From Asterias amurensis (Eukaryota; Echinodermata; Asteroidea; Forcipulatida; Asteriidae): DNA of 64,000 nt. The translations under genes were made by a program, and so were the position numbers. The stretch lies in contig NC_092660.1 in assembly GCF_032118995.1 (NCBI RefSeq), forward strand, positions 2,247,501-2,311,500. Reading direction: 5' to 3'. Positions 44,601 to 55,300 of the stretch are shown here, piece after piece (within the stretch, counting starts at the first letter, position 1; each line of letters begins with the position of its first letter). The notes beneath the pieces were generated by a model, which searched no databases, was not told the DNA's origin, and saw nothing but the letters and a program-made list of their open reading frames with translations.

Positions 44601-47600
44601 CCCCTGGTCATTGCCTCCATGCCCCTGGTCATTGCCTCCATGCCTCTGGTCATTGCCTCCATGCCTCTTGTCATTGCCTCCATGCCCCTGGTCATTGCCT
44701 CTATACCCCTGGTCGTTGCCTCCATGCCCCTGGTCATTGCCTCCATGCCCCTGGTCATTGCCTCCCTGCCTCTGGTCATTGCCTCCATGCCCCTGGTCAT
44801 TGCCTCCATACCCCTGGTCATTGCCTCCATGCCTCTGCCATTGCCTCCATGCCCCTTGGTCATTGCCTCCATGCTCCTGTCCTTGCCTCCATGCCCCTGC
44901 TGGTCATTGCACCCATGCCCCTGGTCATTGCCTCCATACCCCTGGTCGATGCCTCCATACCCTTGGTCACTGCCTCTATACCCCTGGTCATTGCCTCCAT
45001 GCCCTTGGTCATTGTCTCTATAACCCTGGTCATTGCCTCCATGCCCTTGGTCATTGCCTCTATACCCCTGGTCATTGCCCGCATGCCCCTGGTCATTGCC
45101 TCCATGCCTCGAGTCATTACCTTCATACCCCTTGGCATTGTCTCCATGCCCCTGGTCATTGCCTCCATACCCCTGGTCATTGCCTCCATGCCTCGAGTCA
45201 TTACCTTCATACCCCTTGGCCATTGCCTCCATGCCCCTGGTCATTGCCTCCATACCCCTGGTCATTGCCTTCATGCTCTTGTCATTGCCTCCATGCCCCT
45301 GGTCATTGCCTCCATGCCCTTGGTTATTGCCTCCATACCCCCGGTCATTGCATCCATGCCCCGGTCATTGCCTCCATACCCCTGGTCATTGCCTCCATAC
45401 CCTTTGTCACTGCCTCTATACCCCTGGTCATTGCATCCATGCCCCTGGTCAATTGCGTCCATACCCCTGGTCATTGCCTCCGTGCCCATGGTCATTGCCT
45501 CTATGCCCCCGGTCATTGCCTCCATGCTCTTGTCATTGCCTCCATGCCCCTGGTCATTGCCTCCATGCCCCTGGTCATTGCCTTCATGCCCCTGGTCATT
45601 GCCTCCATGCCCCCCGGTCATTGACTCTCTGCCCCTGGTCATTGCCTCCATACCCCTGGCCATTGCCCATGCCCCTGGTCATTGCCTCCATGCCCCTGTC
45701 ATTGCCTCCATGCCCCTGGTTTTTGCCTCCATGCCCCTGGTCATTGCCTCCATGCCCCTGGTCATTGACTCTATGCCCCTGGTCATTGCCTCCATGCCCC
45801 TGGTCATTGCCTCTATGCCCCTGGTCATTGCCTCCATGCCCCTGGTCTTTGCCTCTATACCCCTGGTCATTGCCACCATGCCCCTTGGTCATTGCCTCCA
45901 TGCCCCTGGTCATTGCCTCCATGCCCCTGGTCATTGCCTCCATGCCTCTGGTCATTGCCTCCATGCCTCTGGTCATTGCCTCCATGCCCCTGGTCATTGC
46001 CTCTATACCCCTGGTCATTGCCTCCATGCCCCTGGTCATTGCCTCCATGCCCCTGGTCATTGCCTCCATGCCTCTGGTCATTGCCTCCATGCCCCTGGTC
46101 ATTGCCTCCATGCCCCTGGTCATTGCCTCCATGCCCTGGTCATTGCCTCCATGCCCCTTGGTCATTGCATGCATGCCCCTGGTCAATGTCTCTATACCCC
46201 TGGTCATTGCCTCCGTGCCCCTTGTCATTGCCTTCATGCCCCTGGTCAATGCCTCCATGCCCCCCGGTCACTGCCTCCATACCCCTGGTCATTGCCTCCA
46301 TGCTCCTGTCATTGCCTCCATGCCCCTTGGTCATTGTCTCCATGCCTGTGGTCATTGCCTCCATGCCCCTGCTGGTCATTGCACCCATGCCCCTGGTCAT
46401 TGCCTCCATACCCCTGGTCATTGCCTCCATACCCTTGGTCACTGCCTCTATACCCCTGGTCATTGCCTCCATGCCTCTGCCACTGCCTCCATGCCCCTGG
46501 TCATTGCCTCTATACCCCTGGTCATTGCCTCCATGCCCCTGGTCATTGCCTCCATGCCACAGGTCATTGCCTCCATGCCTCTGGTCATTGCCTCCATGCC
46601 TCTGGTCATTGCCTCCATGCCTCTGGTCATTGCCTCCATGCCCCTGGTCATTGCCTCTATACCCCTCGTCATTGCCTCCATGCCTCTGGTCATTGCCTCC
46701 ATGCCCCTGGTCATTGCCTCTATACCCCTGGTCATTGCCACCATGCCCCTGGTCATTGCCTCCATGCCCCTGGTCATTGCCTCCATGCCTCTGGTCATTG
46801 CCTCCATGCCTCTGGTCATTGCCTCCATGCCTCTGGTAATTGCCTCCATGCCCCTGGTCATTGCCTCTATACCCCTGGTCATTGCCTCCTTGCCCCTGGT
46901 CATTGCCTCCATGCCCCTGGTCATTGCCTCCATGCCTCTGGTCATTGCCTCCATGCCTCTGGTCATTGCCTCCATGCCCCTGGTCATTGCCTCTATACCC
47001 CTGGTCATTGCCTCCATGCCCCTGGTCATTGCCTCCATGCCTCTGGTCATTGCCTCCATGCCCCTGGTCATTGCCTCTATACCCCTGGTCATTGCCTCCA
47101 TGCCCCTGGTCATTGCCTCCATGCCTCTGGTCATTGCCTCCATGCCTCTTGTCATTGCCTCCATGCCCCTGGTCATTGCCTCTATACCCCTGGTCGTTGC
47201 CTCCATGCCCCTGGTCATTGCCTCCATGCCCCTGGTCATTGCCTCCCTGCCTCTGGTCATTGCCTCCATGCCCCTGGTCATTGCCTCCATACCCCTGGTC
47301 ATTGCCTCCATGCCTCTGCCATTGCCTCCATGCCCCTTGGTCATTGCCTCCATGCTCCTGTCCTTGCCTCCATGCCCCTGCTGGTCATTGCACCCATGCC
47401 CCTGGTCATTGCCTCCATACCCCTGGTCGATGCCTCCATACCCTTGGTCACTGCCTCTATACCCCTGGTCATTGCCTCCATGCCTCTGCCACTGCCTCCA
47501 TGCCTTGGTCATTGTCTCTATACCCCTCGTCACTGCCTCCATGCCTCGAGTCATTACCTTCATACCCCTTGGCCATTGCCTCCATGCCCCTGGTCATTGC

Positions 47601-49160
47601 CTCCATACCCCTAGTCATTGCCTCCATGCTCTTGTCATTGCCTCCATGCCCCTGGTCATTGCCTCCATGCCCTTGGTTATTGCCTCCATACCCCCTGTCA
47701 TTGCCTCCATGCCCCTGGTTATTGCCTCCATGCCCCTGGTCATTGCCTCCATGCCCCTGGTCATTGACTCTATGCCCCTGGTCATTGCCTCCATGCCCCT
47801 GGTCATTGCCTCCATGCCCTGGTCATTGCCTCCATTCCCCTGGTCTTTGCCTCCATGCCCCTGGTCATTGCCTCCATGCCCCTGGTCATTGCCTCTATAC
47901 CCCTGGTCATTGCCACCATGCCCCTTGGTCATTGCCTCTATGCCCCTGGCCATTGCCTCCATGCCCCTGGTCATTGCCTCCATGCCCTTGGTTATTGCCT
48001 CCATACCCCCTGTCATTGCCTCCATGCCCCTGGTTATTGCCTCCATGCCCCTGGTCATTACCTTCATGCCCCTGGTCATTGACTCTATGCCCCTGGTCAT
48101 TGCCTCCATGCCCCTGGTCATTGCCTCTATACCCCTGGTCATTGCCACCATGCCCCTTGGTCATTGCCTCTATACCCTTGGTCATTGCCTCCATGCCCCT
48201 GGTCATTGCCTCCATGCCCCTGGTCATTGCCTCCATGCCTCTGGTCATTGCCTCCATGCCTCTGGTCATTGCCTCCATGCCCCTGGTCATTGCCTCTATA
48301 CCCCTGGTCATTGCCTCCATGCCCCTGGTCATTGCCTCCATGCCTCTGGTCATTGCCTCCATGCCCCTGGTCATTGCCTCTATACCCCTGGTCATTGCCA
48401 CCATGCCCCTGGTCATTGCCTCCATGCCCCTGGTCATTGCCTCCATGCCTCTGGTCATTGCCTCCATGCCCCTGGTCATTGCCTCTATACCCCTGGTCAT
48501 TGCCACCATGCCCCTGGTCATTGCCTCCATGCCCCTGGTCATTGCCTCCATGCCTCTGGTCATTGCCTCCATGCCTCTGGTCATTGCCTCCATGCCTCTG
48601 GTAATTGCCTCCATGCCCCTGGTCATTGCCTCTATACCCCTGGTCATTGCCTCCTTGCCCCTGGTCATTGCCTCCATGCCCCTGGTCATTGCCTCCATGC
48701 CTCTGGTCATTGCCTCCATGCCTCTGGTCATTGCCTCCATGCCCCTGGTCATTGCCTCTATACCCCTGGTCATTGCCTCCATGCCCCTGGTCATTGCCTC
48801 CATGCCTCTGGTCATTGCCTCCATGCCCCTGGTCATTGCCTCTATACCCCTGGTCATTGCCTCCATGCCCCTGGTCATTGCCTCCATGCCCCTGGTCATT
48901 GCCTCCATGCCTCTGGTCATTGCCTCCATGCCTCTGGTCATTGCCTCCATGCCCCTGGTCATTGCCTCTATACCCCTGGTCATTGCCTCCATGCCCCTGG
49001 TCATTGCCTCCATGCCCCTGGTCATTGCCTCCATGCCCCTGGTCATTGCCTCCATGCCTCTGGTCATTGCCTCCACACCCCTGGTCATTGCCTCCATGCC
49101 CCTGGTCATTGCCTCCATGCCTCGAGTCATTGTCTCCATGCCTGTGGTCATTGCCCGCAT
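41668..49160. repeat. Giant 21-bp minisatellite, about 350 units, with higher-order repeats
   Basis: The unit TGCCTCCATGCCCCTGGTCA+T repeats almost without a break for about 7.5 kb. Frequent variants: C to T at unit position 7 (CTCTAT), G to A at 10 (ATACC), C to T at 13 (GCCTCTGG), less often positions 8, 12, 14, 19 and 21, and occasional 1-2 base indels. The plus strand is pyrimidine-rich; the minus strand has GGGG/GG runs. Longer segments repeat too: 41.69-43.05 kb recurs at 43.67-45.03 kb with a 1982-bp offset, and parts recur again near 46.4-47.6 kb. Forward translations are 7-residue repeats (CLHAPGH, ASMPLVI, PPCPWSL); minus-strand ones are MTRGMEA and DQGHGGN. Long open frames follow from unit length and composition, not evident coding. 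Ends: the left edge degenerates into GTCCAAACCCC, the right edge at GCCCGCATTGCCC. Confidence 0.97.
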
Positions 49161-49570
49161 TGCCCTCAAATTTACATCTTTCATGCAATATAAAGTACTT
49201 TACTGTTAGTACACGTCTTAATTTTAAAATTACCGTACAAGTTTTATATATGGTTAACATACATGACGTGTTTCAGGCGGTTAATTACTCATTGATATTA
49301 ATTAGTGGACTGATTAAACTTCCTTCAAAATTAAATCTGCAATATGGTGAATTTATGGCAGGCTTTGTGTATTCGTTTTAACCTCTGTCCATCCATGCTC
49401 CATATGAGCATAGAGCAAGCTGTTGTCATTGGAATGCCAATTGACCAAATTGAATAACCCCTTTTTGCTATGAAAAGTTGCCATCTTATAGGGCAAACCG
49501 TATGCGCGTCCAAACGCGAAGCACGCAGCACGCAACATTCCTGGTTTGATTTCTACGGCACATGCACGCA

Positions 49571-50059
49571 CCATAGATATAGATTAGAACGACTAGATCA
49601 GCCGCGCGTACATACGCGGGTTCTGGAATTGGGGCCGCCGTGTACCTTTTCTGTGCGTTGCCGTCAGCACGTGACCTTTTGCCGTCAGCACGTGACATTT
49701 AGGGAGCGTCTCAAAAGTCGGAACGGTAGGAACGTTCTTTTTGGATCGCAAGAGTATCCCCGCCGCTTTTGTCCGTTCCACAGGACCGGTCTTTTGGAAC
49801 GCTCCGCGTATACTTTGTCATGATGTTGCGATCCTGCGGGCATATGCCCGCAGGAACGTTCTTTTGCGCTAGGAACGTGCCCGACTTTTGAGACACTCCC
49901 TTAGCGCGTCAAAGGCCTATCTCCCGTGTTCATTTTCCACGCGTCACCTTTCAAACGTGAAATTTTTACCACGTCCATGGCGAATCAAAACTTTTTCTAC
50001 ACAGGCAATGGCGCGTATGTCGCGCGGTCGATCTAGTTATTTTAATTTTATATCTATGG
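49571..50059. mobile_element. DNA element with about 50-base inverted ends
   Basis: Left CCATAGATATAGATTAGAAC...CTAGATCAGCCGCGCG, right CGCGCGGTCGATCTAG...ATATCTATGG. GC-rich inside, with GCCGTCAGCACGTGAC twice. A single end of a relative is at 11,170-11,200. It is followed by a CA/CG-rich simple repeat to about 50,096. Confidence 0.8.
49701..49901. mobile_element. Nested MITE with AGGGAGTGTCTCAAAAGTC ends
   Basis: Left AGGGAGCGTCTCAAAAGTCG, right CGACTTTTGAGACACTCCCT, inside the 49,571 element. Carries a perfect 22-base palindrome at 49,833-49,854 (arms CCTGCGGGCAT). Confidence 0.85.
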
Positions 50060-50328
50060 CACACACACACGCTCGCACACACGCACGCACAAGCACAGAT
50101 GCCATCTTGTAGGTCAGATATTTGAGCAGCGTGACGTCATATTCAACACGGTCTATTAGCACCCCTCATTATAGCAAAAGTGATTTATGTTGTGCCTTTT
50201 GTATTAGTTTTACTCTCTAGACAATCGTCGAGCATACCATAGGTTTAATGAAAATATCAAAGTGCTAAGCGTTTTGAATGAAAATGTTGAAATGCTAGAC
50301 AGTGTGTTACAGCCTCCGTGGAGTTAGC

Positions 50329-50356
50329 CCATGGAGGTAGAATTCTACCTCCATGG
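50329..50356. other. Perfect 28-base palindrome
   Basis: Arms CCATGGAGGTAGAA and TTCTACCTCCATGG, no loop. Confidence 0.95.
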
Positions 50357-50615
50357 CTCCATGGTTCACACCCATAGAGTACTCAATGGTTCACCCATTC
50401 ACCATACGGCAGCATACCCAAGCATACCCACAGCGCAGTACCTTATGACACACGCAATACACGTTCGCATGTAGCCCTAGCGGCCCTACACATTTGCCCT
50501 ATATGTGTAGTAGTACTCTTCATCTGACATGTGTGCTGTTGGCCTATGCTGTGGTTCACACCACGGCACAGCCCATGGCCAGAGGAAGAGTCCTATGCTA
50601 CATGCTACCATACAG

Positions 50616-50948
50616 CTAGTCACGCTGCATGCTGCATGGCCATTCGACCGGCACCATAATGTTCAGCCATCCCCTTGCCTTGTCCAAGCACCGTACAACG
50701 AGGCCGCCGAAGTGCGGGTTCGTTTGTACGAGGTTCAAAAACCTCGAAAATCCCTGCTTCGACCCCACGGTATCAAGTACTGTTATGTACCGTGCAGTGG
50801 TCCAGAATTCAACCGCCTTTAACTGCATGGGTTCTATTTTCCCTAATTTTCGCGCCAGAAATGGGGCCAGAACCGCGGCTAGCTCGGCGACGGAGTAAGC
50901 GGGCAGCGTGAAATCCAGGCTACGTATTGCACATGGTTGCACCGACAT
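50616..50948 (-). CDS. Unrecognised 110-codon frame, doubtful
   Basis: ATG at 50948 in a GC-richer block, start context AAAATGTCG. The first 40 residues (with AELAAVLAPFLARKLGK) have coding-like composition; the rest does not resemble a known family. Other frames over the same bases are open too. It could be a first exon reading to about 50,840, or chance. Confidence 0.15.
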   Translation of the reverse strand: MSVQPCAIRSLDFTLPAYSVAELAAVLAPFLARKLGKIEPMQLKAVEFWTTARYITVLDTVGSKQGFSRFLNLVQTNPHFGGLVVRCLDKARGWLNIMVPVEWPCSMQRD

Positions 50949-51967
50949 TTTCTGAGCGAGCTCGGTGTGATTTGGGTTTTAAAATACCAAGTATTTGCAT
51001 CGTCAATCATCGTGCTTCTGTAACATCGTAATCTGGCAACTGTTTATAATGCTAATAGCAGATTTCTTGAGGAGGTTTCTCGAGGAGGCGATGTTATTTT
51101 TTAAGTGTGTTCTTCAGTGCCAGTGTGTTGCTGCATACAACACCCCAGCATAAAAACCGTAAGTTATGTACAGTTTGACCATACCCACAAATCGGGACGA
51201 GCATTTTTGAACAGAGCAAATCATTGTTTAATTGAAATCCATGTTTCCGAGTTGTATTTAGAGACGTTAAAGCCGTTATCAAAAAAAGAAAAAATGTGAG
51301 ATTCTACGGGCAAACAGCATTGCAAATGTGCGCAAAAGTACCGGGCGTGCACCCTCACATACACCGTGCCTGGACCGTGGACCAACCCATCCACAGATAG
51401 CCACCCGGTGAAATTAAAGACTCGTGCTGTTGAACAGTTTTTTTTTTTCCATTCCCATATTCCTATCCTGTCGTTGCGTACAGACCTGAAAATTATTGTA
51501 CTCAATAGTCAAGCTATTCGATTTGGTTGATATTTCTCGAGGCTCTGTCTGTTTCTCCAAAATTGCCAATCTACCGATATTTCAGCCCTAAAATTGTTCA
51601 CAAGTAGTTATTGTAATATTTATTTTCCCCACGCTTGCTGTGCCATCCCCAAAAGACTTGTCATCGTTTTATGATTTTTTTTCAATCATCAAACTGTATC
51701 CAAATGCCAACCCAACTCTCAAAAGCCAATGTTTACACCCTTCTTGTACTTTTCACCAAAACATGTTTCCCAATCTATCAAAACTTTCTTAACTCTGAAA
51801 TTGTCTTAAAAATGGATGTCGGCTTTCTCTGTTTCTGTCTATGGGCTGATGCTGTGCAAATCATTCAGTACCTCAGAATTTCAAAACGTGGAGTTTTTTT
51901 TTAAAGTTACTGATTATTGTTCCATGAAGCCAGTCTTGTGACATCTGGGGATTAGCACTAGCACACG

Positions 51968-52163
51968 GAGCCCAATTTCATAGAGCTGCTAAGCACGACG
52001 ATTTGCTTAGTATGAAATTCCCTCTTACTGGTAGTATTCAGATGCTGTTTGCTTATCCTGAAAATTACTTGGAAATTTGGTTGGTAATCCTGGTTTTTAT
52101 CAAGGCGAAAATGTTATGCTAAGCAAATTTGTGTGCTTAGCAGCTCTTTGAAATTGGGCCCAG
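51968..52163. mobile_element. Family D MITE
   Basis: Ends AGCCCAATTTCATAGAGCTG and CAGCTCTTTGAAATTGGGCC. The (TA)n tract starts directly beyond its right end. Confidence 0.88.
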
Positions 52164-52169
52164 ATTGCA

Positions 52170-52303
<134 letters not shown>

Positions 52304-52977
52304 CATGTGAATCTTGTGTTTTTCCAAGTGTCATCCCAACTCTCAAAATGCAATTCTTAAACCATGTGTGTTGCCCAATCTATAAAAACATGCTGAGGAT
52401 GTTCTTTTACTCAAAACTTGTATTAAAATGGTTGTGCTTTCTTTAGGCTAATGCTGCGCAAATTGTTTCTCAGATTTTCCAAAAAGTTCAAAATTAACTG
52501 ATAATTTGTTTTGCGAAGCCAGTGTTGTGGCGTCTGGAAATTTGTTGATTGTTTGCTCATTTCTGTATCCTGTCACTCACAGACCTGCCAGTTAAAATCT
52601 TTTTCATGTTCAAATTATTACCCATATTGTGCTATCTTTGTTACTCGAGGCCCATGACATCTATTTCTCTATCTATCTTTACACCCTTGTACTTTTCACC
52701 AAAAGATAATGCCAAATCTATCAAAACATGCGGAGCATGTTCTTTCATTCAGAAATTGTCTTATAATGGGTGGTGTGCTTTCTTTGTAATTGTCTCTGGA
52801 CTAATGCTGCGCAAATTGTTCCTCATAATTTCCAAACCTGATTAAAAATTAACTTGTTAACTGTTTCGTGGAGCCAATGTTGTGATGTCTGGGAATTTAC
52901 TCGAGCACATTTTTAAAAACAAACAGATTGCAAATTTTTGAAACACTTTTCCTTTTTTGGTTGTTAAATGATTCTGG

Positions 52978-53337
52978 TACTTTTTGTAACTAAAAACACA
53001 AAGTCCATTTTTAATATACACCGTTTGAAGATATTGATGGTAGAAAGCGTACTAAACATATTAGTTGCTTAGGTAATGTATTTTTTGAGAAATGAGTAAA
53101 ACAATGTCAAGAAAAACGTTTTTACATGCTAAAATATTTTTCGTCTCATGATCACTGAGGCAAAATTTATTTTAATGACATTGTTTTACTCATTTCTAAA
53201 AAAAAACACAGCTCCTCAGCAAGTATTATTTTCAGGGAAGCTTTCTACTAGCATCTTCAAACTGTGTAAGTTTAGTGTAAATCTGTAGACATTGTGTGTT
53301 TTTTTTTCCCTAAAAAAAAAAGTACAAAGACCCTTTA
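52978..53337. mobile_element. Family G inverted-repeat element, second copy
   Basis: Same arms as at 3,428 (GATGGTAGAAAGCGT ... CAGGGAAGCTTTCTACTAGC). Confidence 0.8.
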
Positions 53338-54142
53338 ACTCATTTGTGTACCAAGTTCACACGCTTTTTCGTTTAGGTACCAATCTCAGGTTTTGCCAAC
53401 TGTGACGTCACGGGTGGCAAGGCACCTTATACCGCATACATTCTACAAATATGTTTTAGAAATTGGTTCCGCAGTTTTAAAGGCTTCAACTGTCGTGGCA
53501 AATATTCACTGTGATGATTTGTTCTAGACGTCGATGCGATCCGACCGATATAGTTTATTTGCAACATCGCGATCGCTGCTTGCTCCTTTTTCGGAATTCA
53601 CTGTTTGCATCTTTGGGGTAATGAAATAAACTTTAAGGATAACTGAAAAAAAACTACATGTTTTTCCTTTTGAAAGAGCAACGATTGCATTATATGCTAG
53701 ATTAAATAACTTGGTCATTTTTTTTTTTTTTTTTTTAAACATCTCAAGTCAAATTAATTGTATGATTTTTGTTTCCCTTATTAATTTTTATTAAACCTTT
53801 TTAAATTTAGTTTTCCACACGTTTTTTTTGCCCAAGTGGAAATTTTTAATGGCACTCTTTCGTCAATGTTAATGTTTTTAAGTTAAATTTGAAGTGTTAT
53901 TATTCATTCATTATTATTTACCAAAAAATTTAACACCCTATAATAAAAACGTTATGCCCACATATAATACAAATACTAAGAAAAAGGTAAATGACCATGA
54001 TTAGTCATTTTTTATTAAGCAAAAAATTATGTTGATTTTTTGCAAACACTATAGTGAGAATTACAATTTTGTTTCAAATAGCAAAATATCACTTTTCATG
54101 ACTGATGAATAACTCTTGCCATGCTGGTTGTTTCTTTGACAG
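53338..54142. other. AT-rich DNA before the module array
   Basis: T tracts near 53,720; no gene or repeat recognised. Confidence 0.4.
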
Positions 54143-54567
54143 AGTTGGCTGCTGCCTACACAGATCATGAAAGTCTAACAACTTGGAACATCTAGAAACT
54201 CACTGCAGGCTATCCATGTGACCGTGAAGGTTGTTATATCTAGGAACTCAATGCTTCACTACAAACACGTTTGGTCATCAATGTGACTGCAACTATTCAT
54301 CTTCGATGAGTAAGTCCTGAAGTGTTATTCCATATATCTACTCAATTTGAACTTAGTTGTGTCTCAATTCAAACAAAACTTGTCACATGCACTGAGGTCA
54401 TACCACTCTATTGTTTTTAATCTTATCCAGTCCTCAGACATTTGCAACTTAAAAAATTTGTTATTAAGTTTTAAATTGCTCCAAAGCTTATTTTGTTTCA
54501 TTTATCAAAAATAACAAACGTTTGTGCCATTCTTTTAAAACACTTTACACTGCGAACAAGTTGTTCA

Positions 54568-54735
54568 TTTTGTGGATCACGACGTTTGGGGAAACCGTAC
54601 TTCGAGGCATATTTTTGTGGATCATTGTGTTCTACTTTTAAAACATCTTTCTAACCATGCATTCTACAACAAATGGTTTCAAGCGCTTTTTACAGACCAA
54701 CTTGCCTTATCAAAGGAAACATGTCCCTTGTATAG
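54568..54735. mobile_element. Decayed family B half in the module array
   Basis: TTCGAGGCATATTTTTGTGG, CATCTTTCTAACCATGCATT, then CCAACTTGCCTTATCAAAGG. A second decayed half at 55,130-55,300 occupies the same place in the next module, so it was duplicated with the array. Confidence 0.65.
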
Positions 54736-55129
54736 CAGACAACCCTATGCCTTTTCTTAATTTTCACAATGTACTGTCTTTCAAAAACTTATCAATCTTG
54801 TGTTGAATAATATGTCTGATAATGTCATGTACTATCTTAATTCTGTCTCTGTAGCGATGCTGGTTGTTTCTTTGACAGAGTCGGCTGCTGCCGGCGAAGA
54901 CGATGAAAGCCCAACAACTTGGAACATGTCTAGAAATTCACTGCAGGCTATCCATTTGACTGTATGTTGTGCTTTCTAGAAACTCACTGCTACAACTAGG
55001 TAAGTCTTGGAAGCAATTGTTTCCAGTTTAAATTGTTTGAAAACTGATTTTGTGTTATTTATGGAACACAACAAAATAAATGTTTGTGCCATTCTTTTAA
55101 AACACTTTATGCTGCGAACTAACATGTTC

Positions 55130-55300
55130 ATTTTGTGGATCACAACGTATTGGGGAAAACCCTAAGATTTTGAGGCATATCTGTGTGGATTATTTTATTC
55201 TATTTATAAAACATCTTTCTAACCATATGCATTTCATAACAAACAGTAACAGCGGCTGTTTTATAGACCAACTCGCCCTGTCCAAAGGAACGTGTCCCGT
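55130..55300. mobile_element. Decayed family B half, second module
   Basis: Same order of motifs as at 54,568 (TTTGAGGCATATCTGTGTGG, CATCTTTCTAACCATATGCA). Confidence 0.6.

Larger units (their letters stand above)
50097..51967. other. Mixed intergenic DNA
   Basis: Locally GC-rich at 50,400-50,950 with the 28-base palindrome and one doubtful frame; 51,000-51,967 shows nothing I recognise. Confidence 0.4.

Noticed and set aside
41585..49381. Open frames of up to 2009 codons on both strands read as repeat proteins
   Set aside because: The 21-bp unit is stop-free in five of six frames, so length is no evidence of coding. The frame drifts between three peptide motifs at indels, and a splice donor lies just after the start codon.
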